Shown: positions 8,993-17,598 of the stretch, piece by piece | Position numbering within the stretch: the stretch's first letter is position 1 | How the letters are laid out: each line of letters starts with the position of its first letter | Assembly: GCF_017874415.1 (NCBI RefSeq) | Contig: NZ_JAGGLM010000014.1 | Span: 1 to 64,000 of the forward strand | Reading direction: 5' to 3' | From: Clostridium algifaecis | Lineage (GTDB): Bacteria > Bacillota > Clostridia > Clostridiales > Clostridiaceae | Length of the DNA: 64,000 nt | Translations under genes and position numbers: made by a program | Notes under the pieces: model-generated | Told to the model about the DNA's origin: nothing | Databases searched by the model: none | Seen by the model: only the letters and a program-made list of their open reading frames with translations

Positions 8993-10825
8993 TTACCTTC
9001 CTCCAGCCTTACCCATATACTCAAATTTATATTCTGGTATCTCAAATACTATATGAAGCCTTTTAGAACCTATCATAAGTAGTGCATTTCCCCTTTTCTT
9101 ACTAGCAAGCAGCTCCTCCTCTGCATCTGTTAAATTGTAAAGTTCCTTTGTTTCTTGTAGATTTCTACCATCTGTACCCATTATAATTTTAAAGCAAGGT
9201 ATATCAAGAAGTGCCTGTCCATACATTTTTATTTGTGGATCAAGAAAATCTACAACTGAATGGCTTATTATAGCAACTCCTGCTTCGTATTTTCTTGCTC
9301 TCTTTTCAACATTTCTTAAAAATACTAGACTTTGAGGTACATTGGTATCAATCATAAGGTAAGCTTCATCGCAGATTAACAGTACTCTTTCATTTCTATC
9401 TTTGCTCATTTCCTGCCAGCACCAAGTAAGAATATTAAAATATTGAGTCCTTTTAATATTGTCATTAGTATTTTGTAAATCATGGGTATCAAGACATATA
9501 CACCTTGTATTAGTCTTAATAGAGCTATATCCATTCCAAAGAAAAGAATCACTTCCCATGGCTATATCTTTTAAAAGTAATACGAGATCATCATAAATAT
9601 TGGCTTCACTTTCTTTTCTTGTTTTTTCTTTTGCTTTTTTATCTATCAAATTATAAAGGTCTAAAAATATAGGAAAATCCTCATTATTTAATTTGTTTAT
9701 ATCTGTATCCCAAGATATGCCAAAGTTATTATATAGCTCAATTAGGCAATCTTTTAGTATAGCTCTCTCCCTATCTGTTAAGGATGGAATGTACAAGCTA
9801 AAGAATATTTCTAAATTCTTAATATAAAGAGCCATATCACCCATACCTTGACCTTCATCTTTATAAACTTCATCGTTATCATCTACTGGTGTTGGTCTTA
9901 TTTGAAGTGGATTTATTCTTCCATTACTGCCTCCACCTGCATTAATCCAATCTCCCTTTAAAGCTTCGCATAGCTCTTTGTATTCTCTTTCTGGATCTAC
10001 AAATATAATTTTAGTACCTTTCATATATTCAGATAAGGCTATATGTTTAACTGCTGTAGATTTTCCAACTCCTGCTACCCCCATTATAACCATGTTAGTG
10101 TTGGTTCTATCATTTCCTCTCTTCCAAGTATCTAGTATAATTAATCCACCACTGGAATCTCTTCCGAAATAATAACCTGTTCCATCATTATAACCGCTCG
10201 ATGAAAAAGGAAATCCACCTACAAAGGTGGATAAAGGAACTATTCTGCTTACTATCTGCTCTATATTTTCATCTGAAGTATAAAAAGGTGAGCAGTTTTT
10301 AAATGCCTGCTCCTGCAAGTTTGACAGGTTTCTTGGTTTACATTTACTCATGGCACAGGTACTTTCAGTTTTTCTGCAAACCTTATTAAAGCTTTCATCT
10401 CCTCTTGATATTGGCATAATAGTAATTCCCATAAGTCCAACAGTTTCACCGTTTTGGTCTATTTGCACCATTATCTTTTCTCCATCTAAAGCTGAACGTT
10501 CTGCCCTTTTCTGAGCTAGTGGATCTTTAGCACTTTCAGCTGCTCCACGGCTTTGTATTACATTTCTTGAAAGACTTTCAATAAAAGAACTGTTATCAAT
10601 AGGCTTAAAGGTTATACTGACAATAGTACTTGGTATATTGGTAATTTTAGAAAGCCATCCATAATCAACTTTTTGAGGATATTTAACTATTCCATATACT
10701 TTTCCTGTATTTTCACCTATAACTAAGCTATTTCTTTTTATTTCAAGTCCCATTGGAGTTATTATATTTAGCAAGGATTTATTTAATAAAATTTCTTGGT
10801 TCAAATTATTTTTATTTTTTATCAT
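8993..10825 (-). CDS. VirB4/TraE-family conjugation ATPase
   Basis: About 610 residues. This is the ATPase that powers the type IV secretion channel at the inner face of the membrane. The N-terminal domain (1-230) carries the family's cysteine-containing segment around 150-180. Walker A is GVAGVGKST near 249-257, with VDPEREY shortly after and Walker B LLICDEAYLMID in the C-terminal third, followed by the arginine-rich segment that includes EKRARKYEAGV. ATG chosen at 10825, 8 nt after GGGAG; a GTG two codons upstream lies too close to it. The gene directly follows the membrane protein at 10846, as VirB4 genes often do in Firmicute ICEs. Confidence 0.9.
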   Translation of the reverse strand: MIKNKNNLNQEILLNKSLLNIITPMGLEIKRNSLVIGENTGKVYGIVKYPQKVDYGWLSKITNIPSTIVSITFKPIDNSSFIESLSRNVIQSRGAAESAKDPLAQKRAERSALDGEKIMVQIDQNGETVGLMGITIMPISRGDESFNKVCRKTESTCAMSKCKPRNLSNLQEQAFKNCSPFYTSDENIEQIVSRIVPLSTFVGGFPFSSSGYNDGTGYYFGRDSSGGLIILDTWKRGNDRTNTNMVIMGVAGVGKSTAVKHIALSEYMKGTKIIFVDPEREYKELCEALKGDWINAGGGSNGRINPLQIRPTPVDDNDEVYKDEGQGMGDMALYIKNLEIFFSLYIPSLTDRERAILKDCLIELYNNFGISWDTDINKLNNEDFPIFLDLYNLIDKKAKEKTRKESEANIYDDLVLLLKDIAMGSDSFLWNGYSSIKTNTRCICLDTHDLQNTNDNIKRTQYFNILTWCWQEMSKDRNERVLLICDEAYLMIDTNVPQSLVFLRNVEKRARKYEAGVAIISHSVVDFLDPQIKMYGQALLDIPCFKIIMGTDGRNLQETKELYNLTDAEEELLASKKRGNALLMIGSKRLHIVFEIPEYKFEYMGKAGGR

Positions 10826-10845
10826 TTTCACATCTCCCTTTTCTC

Positions 10846-11520
10846 TTAAAAAATAGGGATAGTGGCTTCAAACTCACTATCCTCAATATTTGTATAAGCT
10901 GGATTATTAATAAGATTACATAGCCTTACTATATCCTGCTGCTTTAAAATTTCACATTGTATATTTCCACTTTCAAGCTTTGACTTAAATTCATAGCATC
11001 TTTTAGATATTTCTCTTTCAATATCTTCTTCATACTTTTCCCAAAGCATTATATAAAATTGCCTTTCAACAACTTCTCCAGATAAGGCATAATTACTCAT
11101 TACAAGCATTTCATTTCTTAGCAAATCCTTTTGCTTTTGATCTGAGCTATTTGAAATAATGCCAGTATACTCATTTATAAGTGGTGAAATATCTACTGGT
11201 CTTGATACTGCTAAAAACTTATATGGCTTTTGCTCACTTGAAAGTTCTGCTGTGAGAGTTTTGCATAAAAGCTTTTTTTCTCTTTCTGATAACAAATCAA
11301 TGCTTATAGGATTAATTTTTATATACATGATAATGTAGCCATCTCGTGTATATAAATATCGTTCTTTAATATCTTTTACATTTACAAACTCATTAGCAGT
11401 TTTCTGCTCTTTATTTTCTGTAGTATTTATTTTTTTACTTTTTTTCTTTAAAACTGTTAGTGTTAAACCTCCAAAAATTAAAGAAAGTAGTAGCATAATA
11501 ATTGGTATAATAGGTTTCAT
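10846..11520 (-). CDS. Conserved conjugation protein with one N-terminal membrane helix
   Basis: About 224 residues. Start at the ATG at 11518-11520 after AGGAGGTACACC. One hydrophobic helix (PIIPIIMLLLSLIFGGLT) is followed by a basic stretch and a soluble domain with segments such as TRDGYIIMYIKINPISIDLL and PYKFLAVSRPVDIS. Those segments look like the N-terminal domain of VirB4/TraC-like proteins. It sits immediately upstream of virB4, 21 nt away, so I infer a VirB4 partner that holds the ATPase at the membrane. The exact family is not recognised. Confidence 0.6.
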   Translation of the reverse strand: MKPIIPIIMLLLSLIFGGLTLTVLKKKSKKINTTENKEQKTANEFVNVKDIKERYLYTRDGYIIMYIKINPISIDLLSEREKKLLCKTLTAELSSEQKPYKFLAVSRPVDISPLINEYTGIISNSSDQKQKDLLRNEMLVMSNYALSGEVVERQFYIMLWEKYEEDIEREISKRCYEFKSKLESGNIQCEILKQQDIVRLCNLINNPAYTNIEDSEFEATIPIF

Positions 11521-11530
11521 GGTGTACCTC

Positions 11531-11908
11531 CTATAGCTCCATATCATCTTCATAATCTGGTATATATATTTCCATAAAAGCTGAGTCTTCTACTTGTTCT
11601 TGTGAATAATTCTCTAGTTCTCTAAACCTTTCATAGTATTTTGAAATCTGTTCATCTGTTAGAGAAATAGATTCTCCATCTTCATTAAAGCCACAAAGAA
11701 AAAACGTACCAGCAATTATATCCCTGCCGATACGTCTGTTTCCTTCAAGACCTCTTATTTTACCTTCTTCATTACAAACTAGGTTTGTATTTTCATCTAA
11801 ATCTACCATTTCAATTGAACCTCCAACTATCTCCTGCATAGGTTTTAAACCTTCTTCTATTTCTGCAACATAAGGTCTTACTTGAGGTTGAACTATTAAT
11901 ACTCTCAT
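11531..11908 (-). CDS. DUF3846 domain protein
   Basis: A 125-residue acidic soluble protein. MRVLIVQPQVRPYVAEIE, the segment GLKPMQEIVGGSIE and CNEEGKIRGLEGNRRI match the DUF3846 pattern found on many ICEs and phages of Clostridia and Actinobacteria. No catalytic function is known for the family. It lies between the MT-A70 methylase and the VirB4 partner gene with short gaps, so it is part of the same operon. Confidence 0.7.
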   Translation of the reverse strand: MRVLIVQPQVRPYVAEIEEGLKPMQEIVGGSIEMVDLDENTNLVCNEEGKIRGLEGNRRIGRDIIAGTFFLCGFNEDGESISLTDEQISKYYERFRELENYSQEQVEDSAFMEIYIPDYEDDMEL

Positions 11909-11914
11909 AATTTT

Positions 11915-12481
11915 TTACATCTCCTTTACTTTTTTAATACTTTCTCTAATATCTAAGCCATCAATTTCATTACCAAGACAAACCCAGCCTTCATGAGTTT
12001 CTCGTGCAAAGAGTTCAACTCTTGGTAAATCTCCGCAAAGCTCAATTATTCTTTTCCTTACTTCCTCAGGTTTTTTACTATGCTTTTCAATAGGTAAATC
12101 TATAACTGAATGAACTGCTTTTGATATTCTTTTAGGGTGACCTTTAGTTCCAATTAGGCATATTTCCGGATTAGCTCTTGTCCAAAATCCAAGTCCCCAA
12201 AACCAATTTGGGCTTTTCTTATTTCTCTTTACCCAGCAAAACCCTAAGGTTTTATAAGTAAATCCCCATCTTTTCATAGTTTCAAGCCCTACAAGTAAGT
12301 TAGGAAAAGTAACCCATAAAAATAAAATACAATCTTCCATAGCTAAACTTGCTACGTCAAGATTGTATATATCTTCATGACTCATAGTATTATAATGATT
12401 TTCAGCAGATCTTCCTTTACCTTTTTTAGAATATACCTTATAACTCCAAGGTGGATCAGCATAAATTATATTAAACCTCAT
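11915..12481 (-). CDS. MT-A70 family adenine methyltransferase
   Basis: About 188 residues, the usual size of small phage/ICE MT-A70 enzymes. The catalytic DPPW is in FNIIYADPPWSY at the N-terminus; ILFLWVTFPNL, GFTYKTLGFCWVKRN and LFARETHEGWVCLGNE are the other family signatures. It would transfer a methyl group from SAM to N6 of adenine in DNA. With no matching nuclease beside it, it is probably an orphan methylase protecting the element from host restriction. ATG chosen at 12481 after AGGGTGA; it starts just past the stop of the secreted-protein gene. Confidence 0.8.
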   Translation of the reverse strand: MRFNIIYADPPWSYKVYSKKGKGRSAENHYNTMSHEDIYNLDVASLAMEDCILFLWVTFPNLLVGLETMKRWGFTYKTLGFCWVKRNKKSPNWFWGLGFWTRANPEICLIGTKGHPKRISKAVHSVIDLPIEKHSKKPEEVRKRIIELCGDLPRVELFARETHEGWVCLGNEIDGLDIRESIKKVKEM

Positions 12482-12491
12482 AGGTTTCACC

Positions 12492-14219
12492 CTAAAACTG
12501 TGGGCCTATATGCCAATCGTCATACAAGCTGCCTTTTATGTTTACATAATCATTCAAATTAATTGAAAGCATACCCTCTGGTGTCCATACATCTATTACT
12601 TCTGCATATACAGAATAGGTTCCATCTGGATACCATATTGGAGTAAAATGTACTCTTTGATTATAGGTAGAATATTTATTTTTTCTAAGCTGAAAACTTG
12701 AGGAATAACCTGCTGTTATCATTTCTAATACTCTATTATAAGTTTTATAATTAAATTCAGGATAATAAGAAATAACATTTTGAGCACCTGTTATGGATGA
12801 GCTTGGAGCATTAGAACTAAGATTAGAATTTACATTTAAGTTTATTCCATATCCTGATTTCATAGTTTTTGAATAGGCTGTAGGGACTTTAGCATCTGGC
12901 TGAAGGTTCATATTGGCTGAAAGATAAGCATAGTAACTTATCCATTTATATTTCCAATCTCCTCTATCAACCCAATGACCATTATCAACCCAGTATCCTG
13001 TGTTTTTACCTGTACTAACCCAGCTCCAGTTTGCCTGCCATTCCCATTTAGGTTCCCAATAGCAATCCCATTTTCCCCATGTAGCAGAAGTTTTTGGAGC
13101 TTTACTTGGAATACTAGAAGCTTTAAAACTTGGATTTTTATCATTAGCAGTAGGATTTGGTGGAGTGTTTTCTTTAAGGTCTACTATTTTGGCTATAATA
13201 TTTGCTTTATTTGCAGATGCTCCACTTATACTTACATCTATATTTAATGTTTGTGGTGTTTTGGGAGTGTGCCATTTAAACCAAACCTTTTGAGATTCTC
13301 CTTCTGGAATATAAATATTACTTACAGTGTAGTTTTGTCCATTTACCCTAAAGGTTACAGATACAGGATTGTCAGGTGTTCTTCTTCTATCTGTATTTAC
13401 AGTTATTGAAGTAATAACATCTGTGTCACATCTATATTCATAGGAATTACTATCAATATCTACTCCCTTATCCGCCTCACTAAACCTTATGACACCAAGT
13501 CCTAAATAGGCTTTTATTTGAGTATTTGATACCTTTTGATTACTCGATCCTGACCAAGCAGCAAAACCTAAATCAGAAGTTTGTAAAAACAAAGCAAGGG
13601 GCAAATTCTTATGAGATAAACTTACCATCTTTGCTCTTAAACCTCCTCCAAGTTTTTCATCATATAATGCTGCTTCATGTGCAGTCATTGCCATATACAC
13701 TCCTTGAAAAGTCATGTAAGCTATAGGTTCAATAAGTATTTTATAATCTCCGCTTATAAGATTTTCATAATTCATACCAGTAAGACTTGCAATTAATTTT
13801 AGCGCATATTCAGAGCAAAAGTATTTTTTAGTAGCTTCAATATTTATAGTATAGCTACTTGAACCAATTATCCTTGGCATAGGCTGTGATGGCTTGGAAT
13901 AGCTATAACCATTCATCTGAGGGGTTAAGCTTGCTCCATTTCTATATTGAATTTTAGATTTTTTACCAAAATGACCCATTGAAGATGGTTGGTTCTTGTT
14001 TGAAAAATCTATAGGTGTTGTTACTGGCATTTGATCTCTACACCTAATAACAGTAACTCTTACCCCATCATTCCCTGGATTCCAAAAGTTTTGAGATGAT
14101 CCATTTCCCATGCCACCACCTCCACCGTCAAAGTTTCCATCGCCTTCAGCAAATACACTTATAGGTACAGAAAAAATTATTAACATTAAACAAAGTAAAA
14201 ATGCTGTTACTCTTTTCAT
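12492..14219 (-). CDS. Large secreted transfer-operon protein
   Basis: 575 residues with a clear signal peptide (MKRVTAFLLCLMLIIFS, ending near VFAEG), then a Gly/Asn-rich linker (FDGGGGGMGNGSS). The mature part is extracellular, with a Tyr/Ser-rich middle, a possible Ig-like or Fn3-like region near 290-350, and a Trp-rich stretch near 380-425 with repeated WVD/GHW/GDW motifs. It is long for the operon and shows no sortase motif at its C-terminus. The operon position suggests a surface component of the mating apparatus or an adhesin. I recognise it as a type common to clostridial ICEs, but not a named family. Confidence 0.55.
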   Translation of the reverse strand: MKRVTAFLLCLMLIIFSVPISVFAEGDGNFDGGGGGMGNGSSQNFWNPGNDGVRVTVIRCRDQMPVTTPIDFSNKNQPSSMGHFGKKSKIQYRNGASLTPQMNGYSYSKPSQPMPRIIGSSSYTINIEATKKYFCSEYALKLIASLTGMNYENLISGDYKILIEPIAYMTFQGVYMAMTAHEAALYDEKLGGGLRAKMVSLSHKNLPLALFLQTSDLGFAAWSGSSNQKVSNTQIKAYLGLGVIRFSEADKGVDIDSNSYEYRCDTDVITSITVNTDRRRTPDNPVSVTFRVNGQNYTVSNIYIPEGESQKVWFKWHTPKTPQTLNIDVSISGASANKANIIAKIVDLKENTPPNPTANDKNPSFKASSIPSKAPKTSATWGKWDCYWEPKWEWQANWSWVSTGKNTGYWVDNGHWVDRGDWKYKWISYYAYLSANMNLQPDAKVPTAYSKTMKSGYGINLNVNSNLSSNAPSSSITGAQNVISYYPEFNYKTYNRVLEMITAGYSSSFQLRKNKYSTYNQRVHFTPIWYPDGTYSVYAEVIDVWTPEGMLSINLNDYVNIKGSLYDDWHIGPQF

Positions 14220-14241
14220 TCAACTTACACCTCCAAAAAAT

Positions 14242-14270
14242 AGAGAGTATAGCTTCTAACCATACTCTCT
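14242..14270 (-). terminator. Attenuator-like hairpin before the secreted protein gene
   Basis: Perfect 9-bp inverted repeat AGAGAGTAT/ATACTCTCT followed on the minus strand by a run of six Ts, just upstream of the Shine-Dalgarno sequence of the secreted-protein gene. It would lower transcription of the distal transfer genes. Confidence 0.55.
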
Positions 14271-14288
14271 AAAAATATTTTTTGTTTT

Positions 14289-14819
14289 TTAATCCATAGT
14301 CCCTACTTGTTTGTTAATATCCCCATCAGATGTTACTGTTTCTCCTTTATTAGCTCCACTATCATCAACCCATCCAAAGCCTGGGAAATAAACTTGCCCT
14401 TTGTTGTTTTTTTCTCCTCCCTTAGGACTTGATTCTTTCTGTGGTTTTACTGTTTTTTCGGGATAAGTAGGTACTTTATTTTTATTTGTTATATCCTCTT
14501 TAGTCTTAGGTTTTTCCTTTGGTGGTTCTGGTTTTTTAGGTACTGTTTCAGTATTACTACTTACAACATTATTTTGAGAGGATTTTTCTGTACTATCAGC
14601 AGCATTAATAACTGGTACTTTAGCTTTTTCTTCATTTTCTGTTTTTATTTCGTCTATCTTAACTTCATCTACCTTATTAATATTTGATAAAACTTTGTCC
14701 TCTTTAGGTTTAGGTGTTTTATTTACATAACTTATTAAGCCTGCTCCAAGAGCTATAGCTAAAACAACAAGAAGTGTTACAGTTAAATTTTTCTTTACAT
14801 TAAATTTAAGTTTTTTCAT
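14289..14819 (-). CDS. DUF6550-like membrane-anchored protein
   Basis: About 176 residues. An N-terminal helix (TVTLLVVLAIALGAGLI) anchors a long disordered Lys/Pro/Glu-rich region (PKKPEPPKEKPKTKED). It ends in the conserved QVYFPGFGWVDDSG motif, which I associate with the DUF6550 family found in clostridial conjugation operons. Two ATGs are possible; the one at 14819 has better spacing to GGGAG than the one at 14825. Probably an extracytoplasmic accessory of the transfer or Tad apparatus. No enzymatic motif is visible. Confidence 0.6.
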   Translation of the reverse strand: MKKLKFNVKKNLTVTLLVVLAIALGAGLISYVNKTPKPKEDKVLSNINKVDEVKIDEIKTENEEKAKVPVINAADSTEKSSQNNVVSSNTETVPKKPEPPKEKPKTKEDITNKNKVPTYPEKTVKPQKESSPKGGEKNNKGQVYFPGFGWVDDSGANKGETVTSDGDINKQVGTMD

Positions 14820-14978
14820 CCACATTCACTCCCTTAATTTTTTTTCAACATAACGGCTTTTTCTGTCCTTGTTAAAAAATAAACATACTTTTTGTATTTT
14901 GTCCAGATGTTTTTTAATTTTTTATTTTCACTTATTCACACGTTGCCCACATCCTCTTCTGTGGATATGTGATTAACT

Positions 14979-15533
14979 TTAGAACTTAGAAGTATACCCT
15001 GCATTGACCTTTAAGTTTATTTGTAGTGGTGGCAGCTTATCCCATCCAAAAGATAAAGGCACTTCAATATGGATAGTAGCTTGAGCTTGAAATTTATTTG
15101 AAGTATTAGGATTTAACGGTGCTAATGGTGTATTTATAATATTTATTTTAAGATCTGAAAGCTTATATTCTGTCTCTTTTCCCGTAAATTTAATGTGATA
15201 TACACCATTTTTCTCTAAACCTAAAAGATTATCAAGATAAGTAAATATATCTCCTGTATCTACTTTACTCTCCCATAAATTAGCTTGGTTTAGATTATAG
15301 CCTCCACTATATCCTTCACGTAGCCCATTATATACATCATCATAATTTTGAGCCGCCACAGCTATTACAGAAGTTTGAAGTGCATCCCTTACTCCCTTTG
15401 CTATAATTTGAAGCCTCATGTATTCTGATACTGCACTAAATATTATTATCAGTGATAAAACTATTGCACAAGCAAGAGAAAGAGCATTTCCTTTTTTCTC
15501 CTTCAATATCATTCTTATGTTTTTTACTTCCAA
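14979..15533 (-). CDS. TadE/TadF-like pseudopilin
   Basis: 184 residues with a short basic leader ending EKKGNALSL, one hydrophobic helix (LACAIVLSLIIIFSAV) and a globular extracytoplasmic domain. This is the layout of TadE/TadF minor pilins cut by the prepilin peptidase after Gly; here the +5 residue is Leu instead of Glu. The TTG start (15531-15533) follows GGAGG and overlaps the last codons of the upstream DUF4320-like gene in another frame, so translation is coupled. It is the last gene of the Tad block; after it comes a 153-base gap in which I see no gene. Confidence 0.55.
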   Translation of the reverse strand: MEVKNIRMILKEKKGNALSLACAIVLSLIIIFSAVSEYMRLQIIAKGVRDALQTSVIAVAAQNYDDVYNGLREGYSGGYNLNQANLWESKVDTGDIFTYLDNLLGLEKNGVYHIKFTGKETEYKLSDLKINIINTPLAPLNPNTSNKFQAQATIHIEVPLSFGWDKLPPLQINLKVNAGYTSKF

Positions 15534-15931
15534 TACACTTCACTCCTCCCCGTAGCTTTAGATTTAAGTTCAATAGGAAAAGAGCCAAAACTAAAGAACC
15601 CTATATCCACCGTTTTAGTAACTGTTACAGTAATTTCATCATTTAGCTGTACTCTATTTGTTCCAATAATGTAATTTGCCTGCCATGATATAGCAGGACT
15701 TATTCCTGTTTGATCTTTTAAACTTTCTACCTTCGCACTTACTTCTATACCTACTCCTCCTGAAATTTCTGCAGTTCTCATAATTTCATTGGCATAAGTA
15801 TTTAATTGATTTTTTGCCACAAATACAGGAAATATTTTTACTGCAAAAGCAATAACCATCATAGCTGCAATTATAATAACTACAGTATCAATATATCCTT
15901 CACCTTTCTTTTCTTTTAAAAGTTTAATCAC
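15524..15931 (-). CDS. DUF4320-like pilin/pseudopilin
   Basis: About 135 residues. GTG start at 15929-15931 after AGGAGG with 7-nt spacing; the upstream extension of the frame lies inside the tadC-like gene and lacks a ribosome binding site. The N-terminus MIKLLKEKKGEGYIDT is followed by a hydrophobic helix (VVIIIAAMMVIAFAV), then a beta-rich domain. KKG|EGYIDT resembles a type IV prepilin cleavage site with Asp at +5, and the same motif occurs in the small pilin-like proteins at 24.0 and 24.3 kb. Family resemblance is to DUF4320 from clostridial conjugation operons. Confidence 0.6.
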   Translation of the reverse strand: MIKLLKEKKGEGYIDTVVIIIAAMMVIAFAVKIFPVFVAKNQLNTYANEIMRTAEISGGVGIEVSAKVESLKDQTGISPAISWQANYIIGTNRVQLNDEITVTVTKTVDIGFFSFGSFPIELKSKATGRSEVYWK

Positions 15932-15942
15932 TGCAATACCTC

Positions 15943-16815
15943 CTAGAACAATTGTCCCATGGTTTTCATTATTTGAATTCCCATTACAGCAAGATACATT
16001 AGTACAAAGCACATAAGCATTGCAAAGGAATATTTTCTTATTTTTGATGGCTGTTTTGCTGCTAGTGTTTTAAGTCTTTGAAGTTCTAATTGCTTTAAAT
16101 CATGGGATAACATCTGAAAATATACTACTCCATCATCACCACGAAGTACGCTTATAAGCCCTCTTACGACCTCTGAAAGTGTTGAACTTCCAAGTCTTGT
16201 TTCAAACCTTGTAAGTGCTCCCTCAAAGCTTCCTGATTTCATATCTGCAACAGTTATTTCAAGTTCTCTTTTCATGGCTTTTCCTGCATTTTGCTTATAA
16301 GTTTCAAGAATAGACAGTATATCTCTGCTTGCTTTAAGCTCTTGAGTTAGAGTAGCAGTAAATCTTGGAAGTTCATATTCTATTTCCTCTCTTTGATTTT
16401 TAACCTTATCCTCAGCCACCTTAATTTCTTTAAAATATATTGCTATAGCTAAAAATAAGATTACTGGAGTTATTATTGGTAAAATAAATAAAGCAGGAAT
16501 AATACTAAATAGTACTAAACCTGCTTTAACATAAGCTTTTGCAATATAGGTTTCTGGAGTTAAATTTATTTCTGCGGATTTTAAAATTGCTGTAAGTTTT
16601 CTTTTTTTATACTCATTAAGCTTTATAATTTTTGAAAGCTTAGTTGATAGCTGTAATATATATATTTCCACATTGTGTGTCTTTTTCTTTTCTCTCCTGC
16701 TTATGCTTATTACTGCCTTTGAAGCTTTTAAACTAGGCAGCTTTAACAAATCTGCCATCAGCATGTATACTCCAAAGGAAAATAGACAGGAAAATATAAA
16801 TAGTATTGTTAACAT
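15943..16815 (-). CDS. tadC: TadC-like inner membrane platform protein
   Basis: 290 residues with membrane helices at the N-terminus (about 1-20), in the middle (about 90-130) and at the C-terminus (YSFAMLMCFVLMYLAV), flanking a cytoplasmic helical domain of the T2SS protein F type (ELPRFTATLTQELKASRDIL, GLISVLRGDDGV). TadB and TadC together form the platform on which the TadA ATPase assembles pilins. The start ATG follows AGGTG. It is separated from tadB by the HigBA insertion. Partner assignment rests on operon order and membrane layout. Confidence 0.7.
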   Translation of the reverse strand: MLTILFIFSCLFSFGVYMLMADLLKLPSLKASKAVISISRREKKKTHNVEIYILQLSTKLSKIIKLNEYKKRKLTAILKSAEINLTPETYIAKAYVKAGLVLFSIIPALFILPIITPVILFLAIAIYFKEIKVAEDKVKNQREEIEYELPRFTATLTQELKASRDILSILETYKQNAGKAMKRELEITVADMKSGSFEGALTRFETRLGSSTLSEVVRGLISVLRGDDGVVYFQMLSHDLKQLELQRLKTLAAKQPSKIRKYSFAMLMCFVLMYLAVMGIQIMKTMGQLF

Positions 16816-16838
16816 ATATTAATTTCACCTCACACAAA

Positions 16839-16866
16839 AACACGCAAAGCTTTTGCCTTGCGTGTT
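16839..16866 (-). terminator. Terminator after higA
   Basis: Inverted repeat AACACGCAA/TTGCGTGTT with an extra inner GC pair and four-base loop, followed on the minus strand by TTTTT. It closes the HigBA unit before tadC. Confidence 0.65.
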
Positions 16867-16880
16867 CCAATTATTTTACA

Positions 16881-17165
16881 TTACCTTAATTCAATATGAA
16901 TTTCTTTTCCTAATCCTTTTGCAAGCTTGCTAAGAAAGTCTAAAGAGGGATTATAATTTCCACTTTCAAGCCTGCTAATATTTGATTTTTGAGTTCCTAT
17001 ACGGTAAGCTAATTCTTCTTGAGTTAAATTTAGTTCTCTTCTTGCTTTTATTACTTCTGAAATAAGCTCATAGCGTGGTTTTAGTTTTTCATACTCATCT
17101 TTGAACTCATTATCCTTCATAAGTTCTTTTTTAATTACTGAAAAATCAACACTTGCTTTACTCAT
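16881..17165 (-). CDS. higA: HigA-type Xre antitoxin
   Basis: About 94 residues. ATG at 17163-17165 after AGAGGTG, overlapping the toxin stop by 8 bases. The C-terminal half is a helix-turn-helix of the Xre family (NLTQEELAYRIGTQKSNISRLESG). It would bind and neutralise the HigB-like toxin and repress the operon through the palindrome at 17568-17585. The gene order is toxin first, as in higBA loci. A terminator follows. Confidence 0.85.
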   Translation of the reverse strand: MSKASVDFSVIKKELMKDNEFKDEYEKLKPRYELISEVIKARRELNLTQEELAYRIGTQKSNISRLESGNYNPSLDFLSKLAKGLGKEIHIELR

Positions 17166-17523
17166 CTTCACACCTCTTTTCAAAATCTTCTTTATATCTT
17201 TTTGCTTTTTCAAGCTCTAGCTTTGGCGTTTTATCTGTTTTTTTAAGAAATCCATTTAACAATACAAAAGTGTCTCTTTGATAAGTGAAATAAAATATTC
17301 TTGATGCATCTGATCCTAATTTTATTCTTAACTCATATATTCCTTTATATTGTTCCCCTTTAATGGGTTTTACATAAGGTTCTTTTAAATAAATGCCATG
17401 CTCCTTTAAAAGTTCTATTTCACTATATGCTTTTGCTCTCATTTTAGGTGAGAGTGATGATAAAAATTCCATTACAGGGATGTTACCATTTTCTCTTTGG
17501 TAGAATTCAACCTTCCAATCCAC
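17158..17523 (-). CDS. higB: HigB/Gp49-type RelE-superfamily toxin
   Basis: 121 residues of the phage-derived Gp49/HigB family, which cleaves mRNA on the ribosome. Family signatures visible: FYQRENGNIPVMEFLSSL at the N-terminus, KPIKGEQYKGIYELRIKL in the middle and RIFYFTYQRDTFVLLNGFLK near the end. GTG start (17521-17523) after GGGAG. Together with higA it forms a stabilisation module inserted between tadB and tadC of the ICE. Confidence 0.85.
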   Translation of the reverse strand: MDWKVEFYQRENGNIPVMEFLSSLSPKMRAKAYSEIELLKEHGIYLKEPYVKPIKGEQYKGIYELRIKLGSDASRIFYFTYQRDTFVLLNGFLKKTDKTPKLELEKAKRYKEDFEKRCEDE

Positions 17524-17565
17524 GTTTATATCTCCCTCTTTATAATATATGCATTTATTAATTAT

Positions 17566-17594
17566 ATGTTATCATATACGATAACTTTAGTCAA
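17566..17594 (-). promoter_or_regulatory. higBA promoter with operator palindrome
   Basis: Minus-strand -35 TTGACT (17589-17594), 17-bp spacer, -10 TAACAT (17566-17571). The spacer holds the inverted repeat GTTATC-6-GATAAC (17568-17585), the expected site for HigA autorepression. Confidence 0.5.
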
Positions 17595-17598
17595 TGTC

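Noticed and set aside
14826-14978. Possible small RNA or gene in the gap before the pseudopilin gene
   Set aside because: No frame with a ribosome binding site and no convincing stem; only AT-rich sequence is seen.
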